Shown: in pieces, positions 11,701-23,700 of the stretch
How the letters are laid out: every line of letters starts with the position of its first letter
Numbering within the stretch: the first letter of the stretch is position 1
NCBI RefSeq assembly: GCF_029852145.1
Contig: NC_079972.1
Coordinates: forward strand, 11,282,986-11,346,985
Source of the DNA: Microplitis mediator
Lineage: Eukaryota; Arthropoda; Insecta; Hymenoptera; Braconidae
Reading direction: 5' to 3'
Length of the DNA stretch: 64,000 nt
Made by a program: the position numbers and the translations under genes
Notes under the pieces: generated by a model
What the model saw: the letters and a program-made list of their open reading frames with translations, nothing else
Told to the model about the DNA's origin: nothing
Database searches by the model: none

Positions 11701-14700
11701 AAGAAATTACACGCCACGAAAAATAAGAAAAGATATTAAAGCAGAAAATTATTATTAAGAATTAATGCTTCGTAAAATAAATTGCGTCCGCATTTTCTAC
11801 AATATTAGACAGACGTCTAGACTCCAGAGTATCATTTTTTTTTTCCTACTGTTTTATTTAATTTTTTTGTCACGGCGTTTTCCGTAAACCCTCAAGATAA
11901 TTTATAAAATGTCACAACCAAGACGTTCATTCTCTCACGGAAAAGTTTATTGTCTTATTAACTTACCGGCCACCACCAGTTATATTACTCTGCTATGTGC
12001 GTGTAATTTCTCATAATGCCCACAAGAAAATGCAATTTTATTTTTTATATTCATTATTTTTTATCTGTACCGTAAACGCGCAATATATATGTGCATCACA
12101 AATATTCAATTAAAAGTAAATTAAATATTTAAAATAATGATATAACAAATTTAAAAATGCAATGAGGTCAATTAAAATTAATATAAAAATTCAACTTCCT
12201 CCCTCAAAATGCCACTATATATATATATAGTCCTAGGGAGTTATAAAACATTCGCGTGTCCAGTGATCGCGCCAGAGATCTCCCGAGGCTTTTTTTTACG
12301 CGGTCAATGATTACAAAGGAAAAAGAAAGATAGTATAACGTATAGTATAATCAGACGACTAAAACCTTCTGCTGAAGCAGGCGATAATGGTCTGTATGTT
12401 TATTTATATACTTATGTATATGTTCATATATATGTTTGTTTGTTTGTGATGTAAAAAAAGTTTACTCGACCAATAGTTTACGAGGCAGGATCGATATTAA
12501 TACTTGTGTACTCTCTTTTGTAAGGTCCTTCTTTTATTTATCAACTCGGTGGGTATCGTCGTTTCTATTTCGCGGAAAAGGGTGGTTAGTTAGCGTCAGA
12601 ACGGCTTCCTATACTCTTGTGAATACCTACTTACCAGAGGTAGACGACGCGAAGCCAAGTGCACCAAAGTGAATGGAAGCAATAGTACTGTAGTAAAAAA
12701 ACGCACAATTGCAACCCTATTTTCCTCTCCGCTTTGCACATATTTATATATACAAAAGTTTATATATATATATATATATACAAAGAGAGAGAGAGAGAGA
12801 CCACCGCGAATAAGAGATTTTACTTGGCGGCGTAGATATAGAAAAGGAAGAAAGAGATTCTTGCTGCAGAGTATTACTTCTTGAGACAATAGAATTATTA
12901 TCTCTTTTCGCGCTTATAGGAACTCGGTTCTCGTCGAGCAGCTCTGACAGTCGCGAGCTATTGTTCTTCCAGAAGTCGTATTACTCTTCATTTCTTTTCT
13001 TACCATCGATACAATAAAATAAAAAAGTTTAATAAAGTAAATTAACTAGTTGGAGCAAAAAAATTTATGGAGAATTATTAGTGTGGGTGTAGAGAAAAAA
13101 GATTAATAAAGAAAAGAAAAATATATGCGCGAATGAATTGTAAAAAAATTAAATTATGTGTTGCCTACTTTGTAAAAAAGCCCTGGCGCCTGTTAATTTT
13201 CCGAGGGTATGACGAGATGTCACGCTAATAAATAGCGTTTGACACTGATGTTATTTCAGCGCAAGCTTGTTAACACGCTGCTAATTAATTTTTTAAAGAC
13301 ACTTGCCGCTAAGAGAGCGAGTAAAAAAAAATGTTTCTAACGAGTTTGAGGTTTACTCGGTGTGTTTGGATAATTATATCCTGCACACGCTCTTAAATTT
13401 TTTTTTGTCACATGCTCTTGTATTAAAAGCGAAAAAGTTTGTTTGTTTGTTTTTTTTTTCTCTCCTTGTCCTTGCGCGCTTTGCGAGGGTTGAATTTTCC
13501 AAGCATATTCCAATGGGTAGTCAAAATATAATCCGATATGCATCTACGGATGATCTGATTTGATCTGGATAATTAACGAACGACGGGTGAATTAATTCAA
13601 TGCCTCTGATGGTAACCGACACAGACGACGAAGAGGGACGTAGAGAGAAAGCGAGGAGGAATATATAATGCTTGTAATTTAAACAAAATGAGAATTCTCA
13701 TGATTTTGCAATTTTCATACTGCCGCTGCTTCTGACAATGACAAATTTCCCATTTAAATTGAGATCATCTGCATGTTTAAATATTTAATTGAACATTGAT
13801 AACACATTCAGCTAATTAATTTTCATTTTTATTTATATCATCCGTTATATTTTTATTTCCGTTGTATTTTTATTTATATTTAAATTCATATTTCATTATT
13901 TTATTTTTATTTATTTTACAGGATGGTGCGCATGATTGGCGATGAATTTCTAACCGAGGAACGGGACAGAAAGTATTACGCTGATCACTATACCTGCTGT
14001 CCGCCTCCACTTTTCATTATCCTTATTACCCTAGTTGAGGTAAGTCGCAACATTCATTATAACAATAATAATAATTATAATAGTCCAGGTTAATTTTTAT
14101 TATTGCATGGCTGAGCGGAATAAAACGATCGATGGCAATAAATTAATGAACCACCGCGCAAGCAAATTGCAATTAATAATTTTTTCCCGCGGAATTTAAT
14201 ATTCATACGTTAAATAATATCGATCATAACAAATATACGGGTGAAATTGAATAACATGTAGATAATAATTTTATTTAATTAGTAAGGGAAATGTCGAATG
14301 ATGTTTGAACATCTAGCATTACCACTTTTAATTTACAACATTACATATAATACATGTACATTGAATTCAGTGTGCGGTGTGCAACCTTGAATTAATGATA
14401 ACACAAGCGTAAATTAATTTAACCGTATGTATATAACTACATATACATCACCGCGCACACGGAAAGCATTAATAAATAAACCGTTGCATTTGTTGACTCA
14501 TCAACGTCAACACACAAGATACTACTGGTGAATTTTGTGACCTGTGTATCCCATCAGTGGTGCATGTAAAGCTCTCTCTCGCTCGAGGATTTTATCTTTC
14601 TCTCTCGGTTCTCATCAACGGAGAATAAAAATCATAAAAATAAAAATTTTATAACCGAGTGAATTACGAGTGAAAAATGTTGAAGGAAGAATGAAGAGGT

Positions 14701-17700
14701 AGCTTTATTTTTATATGTCACATATTTCATCCACTTAACGGCGTATATCCTTCTTGTACTCTTCGTTGTCGTCGTCATAGCTGAGCAATCGATATACCGA
14801 CCCCTGACTTATCTCGGTGTTAGACTTATTCACCAAACTCCTTCACCCTACATATACATATATATACATAAGTCCTCCCGCATTTCCGTAATACATGCGC
14901 AGCGGATGAAATGGAATGGAAGGATTAGAGAAGGGACCAAGATGTGAGTCAAGTAGAGGAGACAGAAAACACAGAATAGACTAGTAGAGAATATATACAC
15001 TCACAAGTGTAAACACGGTTCGTGGCCTTGCTCAATACGAGTACATACTCAAGTTAGGTCGCTTCCAGCATATATATGTATACATATTCCAAAGTCTTAT
15101 ACGATCTCTACGCTCAGGTTGTCGGTGTCGAGTAGTCAGTGGAGTCTCACAAGATAAGACCGAAGGACTTGCCGGATATTATCGTAGATGTTGTATCATC
15201 CTTACTTCTCATACCCCTTATTCTCATCCGGCCTAACTGGCAAACAACCCTAACTGAAGTAACGACCAACTACAGTTTTCTCCCTATCTCTCTTTCGCTC
15301 TCACTTGCTCGGTATAAGAGACTAAACTAACCTCGTTATGCACCAAAGATATTACATACAACGTACACGTCCTCTTTCCTTTCATACATATATATTATTA
15401 TTGTACACTCAAGTCTGCTATGTTCCTATAACATTACACAAACAAAAAATATAAACATCCTCACTAATACAAACAATTTCTTTACAAACAAAATAAACAT
15501 AAAAAGAAAGTATCATAACAATGATAATAATGATGATGACGATGATATATATATACATGGAATACATTTTTGCAAATTGATTGTCACGTAAAAAAAACAT
15601 TAATGCCGTGAAAGAGAATGATAAAAATAAAACAAGTAAACGCTTTTTTTTTTTTTTTTTATCCACATTTGTCAGCGATGGAGATAGTTTCACGAAGATT
15701 ATTACGACTGGGAGAATGGACAAGCGAAGATAAAAAAAGTGGAAGAGAGAAGAGTGAGCACCTGCTGTCGTCGGCCATAAAAGTTTCAGAAACGACACAC
15801 GACTAGTCTCATTACCCGGACGCACGTACTACGTCCTGCAGTAAAAAATAAAAATAATAAAAAAAAACAAGAGTGTACATACACTCAGTAGCATACAGTA
15901 GTTCTGTATTTATGCATGCACATATGTGTATGTGTGAGTGCACTTTATATGTATTACTGTCGATTTACACATAGAGATAGGTTATCGGTGGTTTATTCAT
16001 GCACCCAAGGGGATGACTTTTCGCGAGCAATCGATTCCGATCCCTCCCGCGTACCCTCGGCTCTACCAGAGGGACACACAAAGGATGCGTGCTCGATACG
16101 CTCGTAAAATCAGCTCGATCTGCTGGGAAACATGGGCAAACGAATGAGCACGCACACAAAGGCACAACTACTCCGTCCGTATCGTGGCGAAGCTTCTAAT
16201 CGAATCGAGTATAGCTTTCGTGCGATTCTCCTCTGGCTCTTGCGTGTCGCCCGTCTCTGCTCGTGGTAATTTCAGGCTGCATCATTCTTTCCCTCTGCCT
16301 CTATTCTCATTCTCAATCCTCTCTCATTCTCTCCCCGTATAATTATCGACTCGTCGGCCGGGCAAACGCGTTCGCATTCTTCGAGGATATCATCTGCATA
16401 GCTCTTTGCGTTCCCCGACGTCTGCCACGCTCATCGTTTACTTCGACAGTCGTTTCGCCGTATTATACGAGTTCCAGTATTAGTTGTAGTAAGTCTCCAG
16501 CAGTAGCAGCAGCAGCAGCATCGGCATCGGCAGCTTCTCATTTCGCTCATACTACTCGGTTAGACACTAATACTCTAATACTAATAAACACTGAGTAGGT
16601 ACTGAGGTACCTATTGTCAGATGATGGTGTAATATAACTCAGTTTGTCACTTTCGTCGCTCATCTCTCTAAGGACTTTAACGAAACGGTTAAATTTAAAG
16701 ATAAGACTTTGGAAGTCGCTTTTTATACATCATCAAGCAGTAAGTGACTGAGGAAAAGAGTAAGTAATAAGTAGTAAACCGAATGATATTTGACAGAGGA
16801 TAGAGGAATGGGGGGAAGTGGGAGAGGGTACATATACATATATATCTGTAGCGGACTATTGGCGTTTCCATTACCCTGTCATTGACCCCGTTGTCTCTGT
16901 GTTCACTTGGCGGCGATGGTGTGGTGGGTTTAGGGTGGTAGCAATGAGCCAAACGGATGTCGCTTGAGGGCGTATATTAAATGGACGACATGAGAGATGA
17001 GAGAGGAGGTTGTAGATGAGGGTTAGGGGGAGAAGGCAATAGAGAAGTAGTGGTACACACAATGCTGAACTAATGGATGACACACACTGGCCACCGGTTA
17101 GAGAGACCTCCTGCGATGTTGCCACTTGAATAAACATCAATTTGATATCGTGCAATATCGCGCGAGTGTGGACGACACACGGACCGTGGTGAGCAACAAC
17201 GAGACGTTGAACCATCCGAATAGCATATATCCACTGGTTGTATATTACTCTGCATACTCATATATGTATAGATATATCTAGAATGCACACAAGAATCTAG
17301 AGAGAGATAGAGAGAGAGAAGGAGAAAGAGATGAAGAGACAAAGAGAACTCGGGCTGGATGATGCACATAGCCGGCGGCAACTCGCCACCTGCGCCTGGA
17401 ACACGCTTATTATGCACCAAGAATTCGCTGGCAATGCGCGTGCCTCTTTTTCTCTTACTCGTCGTTTTTACCCCGTCTGGTCGTCGTAGTAGTTATGTAT
17501 ACGGCGATATGCCGGTGCCGTTCTGCCACCGCCGCTGTGTTGAAAATTGGATCAGTTGAGAGTATGCTTTTGACGATGTACGCCGCACAGAGTTTTGCGA
17601 CTGTGAAACGATTCCATCGGGTCTCGTTCCTCCTGTCGTCTGCCGCCCCCTGGCATCTTTCCAATTTCGATAATCTCACGGGCGCTGTTGCGGCCCGTTA

Positions 17701-20700
17701 TTGGCCTCGTTATTCACTGTGGAATCCGTGGAAAGCCTCGATTACCGACGCACACTTTTTTCCTTTTCGTTGCATTCCATTATTATCATTATCATCATCA
17801 CCATCATTATTGTTATTATTATTACCAGTGTTGTTATTATCGTACCCAGCCAGCTGATAGTATTATTTGTGTATCTAATGAAGGGATAAGCTCGTACGGT
17901 TTTTAATTTTCTTCATATAAATTTTAGTTACACATATATAATATGTATACTACATATACATTTCAAAATACCAATCCACGTAATTTTCTAGCAGGCGCAT
18001 ATGGGCCGCCAGTGGCTTATCTTGTTCGTAAATTTGCAACGGGGCGAAAGCCGTCATTTCCACCTCCGGACTTGGGTTCGCATCCGATCCTACGGGTACT
18101 TGATAACGCTATCGCCCCATGCGGGCGCTCGATTTCAACCTCGTTTGCCTCCAGTTGCTGCGGGAAAAATCTAAAATTATATAGATGTATATAATCTATC
18201 TACTATATATATACATAGCATTCATATCTCTCTCGATATATATATATATATATAATGTCTGCTCTCCCTTTACCTAGTTACCAAATTGCTCCAAGTGAAT
18301 AAGGGGACACAAGAACGCCGATCGAATTTCCTTGAGGGCGACATAGCAGAACTTTAGAGTAGTATATATATGTATATATGTATGTATGTATGTATGTATG
18401 TAATATAGACGGAGCTCGTCCAGATGCCGATGAGTTTTTCTCCCTTTACATACTTTATGTACACTTTATATAACTCAAACTCCCTTGTTCGCTTCTGCGC
18501 CCTGAGAAGGCGCCTTCTTGACGGACTCTTCTCGTTCCCGGGAATGCGGAAAGTGTTTTCACACTAACGTGCGCGTCTGAAGTATCGCATCTCCACAAGT
18601 GAGATGTATACACACATCCCATAAGATCCAAGGCGGCGAAGAGTGTTTGCGTCTCAAATCATCTCAACAGGCACGAGCACGCGCATACAGGACGCCACGA
18701 GTTTCTATCCGTCTTTTTTGTTTTTTTCACCAGACTGCTCGTGTTTATACTCGTTTGCTTTTTTTCTCTCGCTCTCTCTTGCTCCACGAAAACAGCTGTC
18801 CTCGCTTTGTGTGCCAGCAGAGCAGCGCCGGGTTCAATATCGATACTATACTATTTTTTACTCTCACATCAGTTTAGGAGAGTTTCTGAAACGGCCTTTG
18901 ATCGCGATGAAATACCACTTTGCGAGAAAGTTTGGTAATATTTGGCCCTGTGTATCGTCGGCAGAGTTCATCCAGAAGCTCAAGGAAGTAGACTACCTCT
19001 ATCTATATATATACATATATATAATATACAAGCTCACAATCTACAGTCTACCTAAACTATTGCTCTCTATGTATGTACATATATATGCATGTATGTATTT
19101 ATATGAGCGGGTCTCGACATCGTTATGGAGTTTAAAACTTTTTGTTGCACTAAGGCCCACTCGATTATAAACACTAGAGTTAATTTCATCCTACAGTTAA
19201 ATAAATTTTAAAACTTCCGCGATACTTTTGAAGGACTAATGAAAATAATATCAAAAATTAAAAACGAGGTTAAAAGGAATGTAACAATAATAATAATATT
19301 AATTAACTGCAACGCGAAATGTTTTCTTAAATGATTTATTATTTTCATCAGTATCTCTGGTGCTGTAAATTGTATGATATGAAGCGGGTAAAATATTTCC
19401 TTTAATGAAATTTTCAGTTCTTGTTATATGAAAGAACAAGAAACGCAAGAAAGTTAACACACCGACTGAGATTTTGCTGTGAATTGAGAGAGAACCAAAA
19501 TCTTGCTTTACTCGAGAAACACTGCAAGAAACGTCTTGGACTTGCACCGAGATATCTGGGAGGATGAGCTTAACCTTTGAACATTGCCACTGTATACGCC
19601 TGGACTATATATATACATACATAGAAGACAAAAAAAGTCCTCTGGGAAAAATAGTATGATCTTCCTGTGCTCCAGATTCCCATTCCACTTTGGGCAACTC
19701 CGTTCGAGCAAGAGAGAAAGCTCTTTCGAGTAAAAAAGAGACAGTCTTTAAAATCTTATCCAGTGGTGGACACTTTGAAACCTTTACCCAAACCTAAGTC
19801 GCCCATTATTTCGGTCCAAGATACCGCGGTATATTTGAGAGGCTCACCTGGGTTACACACAAACTCTTGATACAAGTACCACCGAGATAACTATAACTGA
19901 AAGTAAGCCCAGAAGTTGGTGGTACGGCAGAAGTAGAGATTCAGAGATCGAGCAAGAAAAATAGACAAGATCCAGTTGAACTTGTAAACCACACGACTTA
20001 CAGCGAACTTGCCACGACTGCAAATGAATTCTAGCTCACCCTCAACCAATTCCTCGCTGATATAATCTTCAACGACCGGATTCTAAAAGGACGGCCTATG
20101 TGCACGCGAGATGCTTCAAATTCGTGATAAGAATGAACTCGAAAGATTACTATCACTGGTCTTTAACATTCAAATAACTTGGTCCCTGTGTGAAAAGTCC
20201 TTCAGAGTTTAAGTTATCAGTCTTTCTGATTTTTACCATCGACTATACATATACATAGCAACCAGGAAATCCAATATTGATATCTTATTTTTGGGAGGTC
20301 TTATCATACAGCTAAAATCTAATAGGATTCTCAAAGAGAATTTTTATTCTACTTCGCTTTACTTTTTCCTCTCTATAAACGATATTTTTCAAAGTAAAAT
20401 TATTGTTATTATTTATATATTAATATTTAATGCCATATGTAGTAAAAAAAAATAACTTGTCTTCGTCCATAATTTATAAGTGATTAAAACGGAAGTTGCT
20501 GAAACCATTCATACTTCAATATTGAATTTACTTGCCAGTTTCGATTCTAATTAATATTTCATCAACTTCATTTTTAAATACTTCGCTAAATTTTCAGTTC
20601 GCTACTTTCCTGAGTACTGTAAAATTACTACCTTTCAATTTTTGCTTTTCTAAAATTATATAAAAATATTTAAGTACCTAAATAACTAAAATATTTAAGT

Positions 20701-23700
20701 GCTTTCGATATTTTTAATCAATCAATAATTATGGAAGCTCCAATTTTCACTTGCTCTATACTTGAATTTAAATGCCGATTGTACATTCACAGCAAAAATT
20801 ATTGTGTTAAAATCAACACAATCTGTCTGTTAGAAACGGTCCACACAATATTTGTGTTGTTTTTCAACACAGACTATTTGTGTTGAATTTCAACACAAAA
20901 TTCGAGTAATATGAGAAGTTAATTTAACATTTTTTAAATGTTAATGGCAACACAAGAAAAATATTAACTTTTACATTTTATTTTTGTACCATGGATTATT
21001 TTTAGGTTATCAAAAGTCTCAACAATTATTATTTAACATTGAACTATTTTGTGACAGTAAACATGATCCGAAATTCAGCAGATAGTTAACGATTTTCGAA
21101 TTTTTTTTTTTCAACAAATTAATTACGAAAAATAAAAATATGCGCATGTAGAAAAATAACAAAGCTACAGATGAAATTTTTTAAATATTTTTTTTTTAAA
21201 CTATGCGAATCATGAACTTTGTCAACTTTATTTTTTTATGTCCAATTGAAAATAAATAACACCAATGTCACAAAAATAATAACTACTCTCTAAAAATGAA
21301 TTAGTGAAATTTTCGCGAATCAGCGGATAGTCACTATTTCTACAGCTATAAGTATAACACTTATTCTACCAGTGGTACACAGAAAAGAAGAATTTCTTGG
21401 GGCAAGAACAAATTTGCATTATGAAATGAAAACGAAAATTTTCTTAGGACTAAAAATTTTTTCTTGCCCCAAAAATTTTTTTCTTGACTCAAGAGAAGTT
21501 TTTCTCGCCCCAAGAAAATTTTTGTTTTTAATTTATAATGCGAAAAATTTCTTAGGACAAGTAAAAATTTTCTTGATGTGAGTAAAAGTTTTTTGTGCCA
21601 AGAAATTCTTTTTTTTCTGTGTATACTTATAGCTGGTTCCCAGTGAATAATTCACTATTTTCAAGTGAATTTCACTGATTCATTTTTAGAGAGTAATAAC
21701 TAAGCAGAACTGATGCTCAATGGTGGTTTCCGCGTGAATAAAAGAATGACATTTTTTTTAACACATTTGAAATGTCGCTTCAACATTTTTTTTGTGTTGA
21801 TTTCAAAGTAACACTTAATGAATGTTGATAATTTTAATTTTTGTACTAGGTAACATTAAATTAGATTAGATTAAAAGTTTTAAAGTAACACAGAGAATTG
21901 TGTTGATTTGACACAAAATAATCAACACAAAAAATTTAACACGGACAGTTTTTAACACAGATACACAATATTTTTTACTGTTCCGTAATTAAAAAAAAAC
22001 GATATTACCCTACATTAATGATAAAAATAAAAAAATGACTTTATTTGTCATATCTCTGTATATTTTTTATTATATTGATACAGTAAAGCAAATATCAGCG
22101 ATTATGCAGTTGCATTTTTACGTCTATGGCTTTTCCACTTGACGTCAACGTTCACTAACTCCCGTTGCACAATATTGTTCAACAATTTCATCCACAAGTC
22201 GTAACCCGCTTATCGGTCGATAAAATACTCAAACATACCTTTCTCTTTTCATTCTGATTCATCCCTCTATACTAAAAAGCTCGAGTGTTAACAAAAATAT
22301 TTTTTATTTATATTTATATAGTTTTATTTATTTTTTTAACGACGAAAATTCCGGCTGCTGTCGCTGCCACTGCTGTTACACAAAGACTAAACCAAATATG
22401 GCTTTCGGAAAAATTCCAATTCGCGGAAATGCTTTGAAAAGCTCGGACGCTGAAAAATCGAAGCCAATATCTTTTTTTCCATAAATTTTCATGTTAACTT
22501 TTCACTTCTTTTAAACCCTCAAGCCGTAATTTTTATTCCAACATTCTCATACATGACTCATATGCATATTTTTTTTTTTTTTTAAATTTTTTGGCTAAAT
22601 CATTTGATGTCACCAAAATTTAGCTTCGATTATCGACTTGAAAAAGACTAAAACTGATTTAAATAAATCGGGTTTGCGTAAAACTTAATTGTCCACAAAT
22701 TTATTTAGAACAAATTTGTACTAGCGTACGGTTTGAAGATCAAAATTTCTTTTTTCTACATATATTTTTTTCATCAGCACGTGCCTCAACCTAAATTAGC
22801 TTTGAGCTTGACGGCGACGGCACTTATTTCCTCTAAATTAACCTAAACCATATGGATATATGTTTTTTTAAAGCCCTCAAGTTATACGGACATTTGTCGA
22901 AATTTACAGTAGAACAAATATACACATCGGCCACTCGGAGTTTTCTTTCTCTTTATTTTTTTCTATTTTCTCATCCTCACTATTTTCTTCACTCTTCTAC
23001 GGTTAGCTTGAGATATATCGTCGGCCATTTGTCGCAGTGTACTGCTAGTAGGATAAATATAAATTTGATTCCACGTTTAGATAGTCAAAATGCTTTTCGT
23101 GCTATTTTTACGCCCTCACCTTCTTCCTCTTGGAGATTTTATTCCACTGTCAGTAAATAATGCTTATATCATTTATATTATTACCCGAAAACTCTCCGGA
23201 AAATATATACCATATACGATAAAAATATACATATACATATACATATATACATACATATTTATATACATTCCAATCAAATCTAAATTGACAAACTAACAAA
23301 TCGATTAAACATTTTTAGCCACTGAAAGTCAGACCAGAAAAAAAAACCATGAAAATATTTATGATAAATGTATTAAACAGTGCGTACTAAAGTATATATC
23401 GCGTGTCTCAGTGTCATTTCCAGTGTTTTCTTCCGGTTGTAGAGACGTACGTACAGACGGCGCCAGGCAGACGTCGCACGAGCGTCGCGACGATTCCAAG
23501 AAAATACCCTATAGCCCTAAGAATTTTTAAGTGAAATAATAACGATTGCGTTTATTTTCTTTTGTTGCGTTTTTTTTATTTATACTTAGATTACTACCCT
23601 TAGTTTTTTTTTCCACCGTTTCCATTGAAACTCACCCTAGAGCTTACTGGCCTTCATTAATACAATTCTTAAGCAATACTTGAAGTGATATTCACCGAAT

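Larger units (their letters stand above)
20790..21980. mobile_element. AACACA-family element, long copy, host of two further insertions
   Basis: Left end CAGCAAAAATTATTGTGT and right end ACACAATATTTTTTACTG are inverted, and both flanks of the interior carry dense AACACA motifs (20805-20945 and 21755-21965). The uninterrupted length is hard to state because elements at 21285-21694 and 21378-21621 lie inside it, and a degenerate ATGATCC-type MITE appears to start at 21063. No coding frame. Confidence 0.6.

Noticed and set aside
15418..15825. 135-codon minus-strand frame with hydrophobic stretches
   Set aside because: The poly-Ile, poly-Lys and Phe runs come from ATT/ATC microsatellite and A/T homopolymers. 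No splice signals or conserved motif support it.
18643..19170. 175-codon open frame in rhomboid intron 2
   Set aside because: It is the longest plus-strand frame in the intron, but it is low complexity (Ser/Leu/Tyr-rich from CT and TA tracts), overlaps other frames, has no domain and would lie within the GT-AG intron of a well-supported gene.
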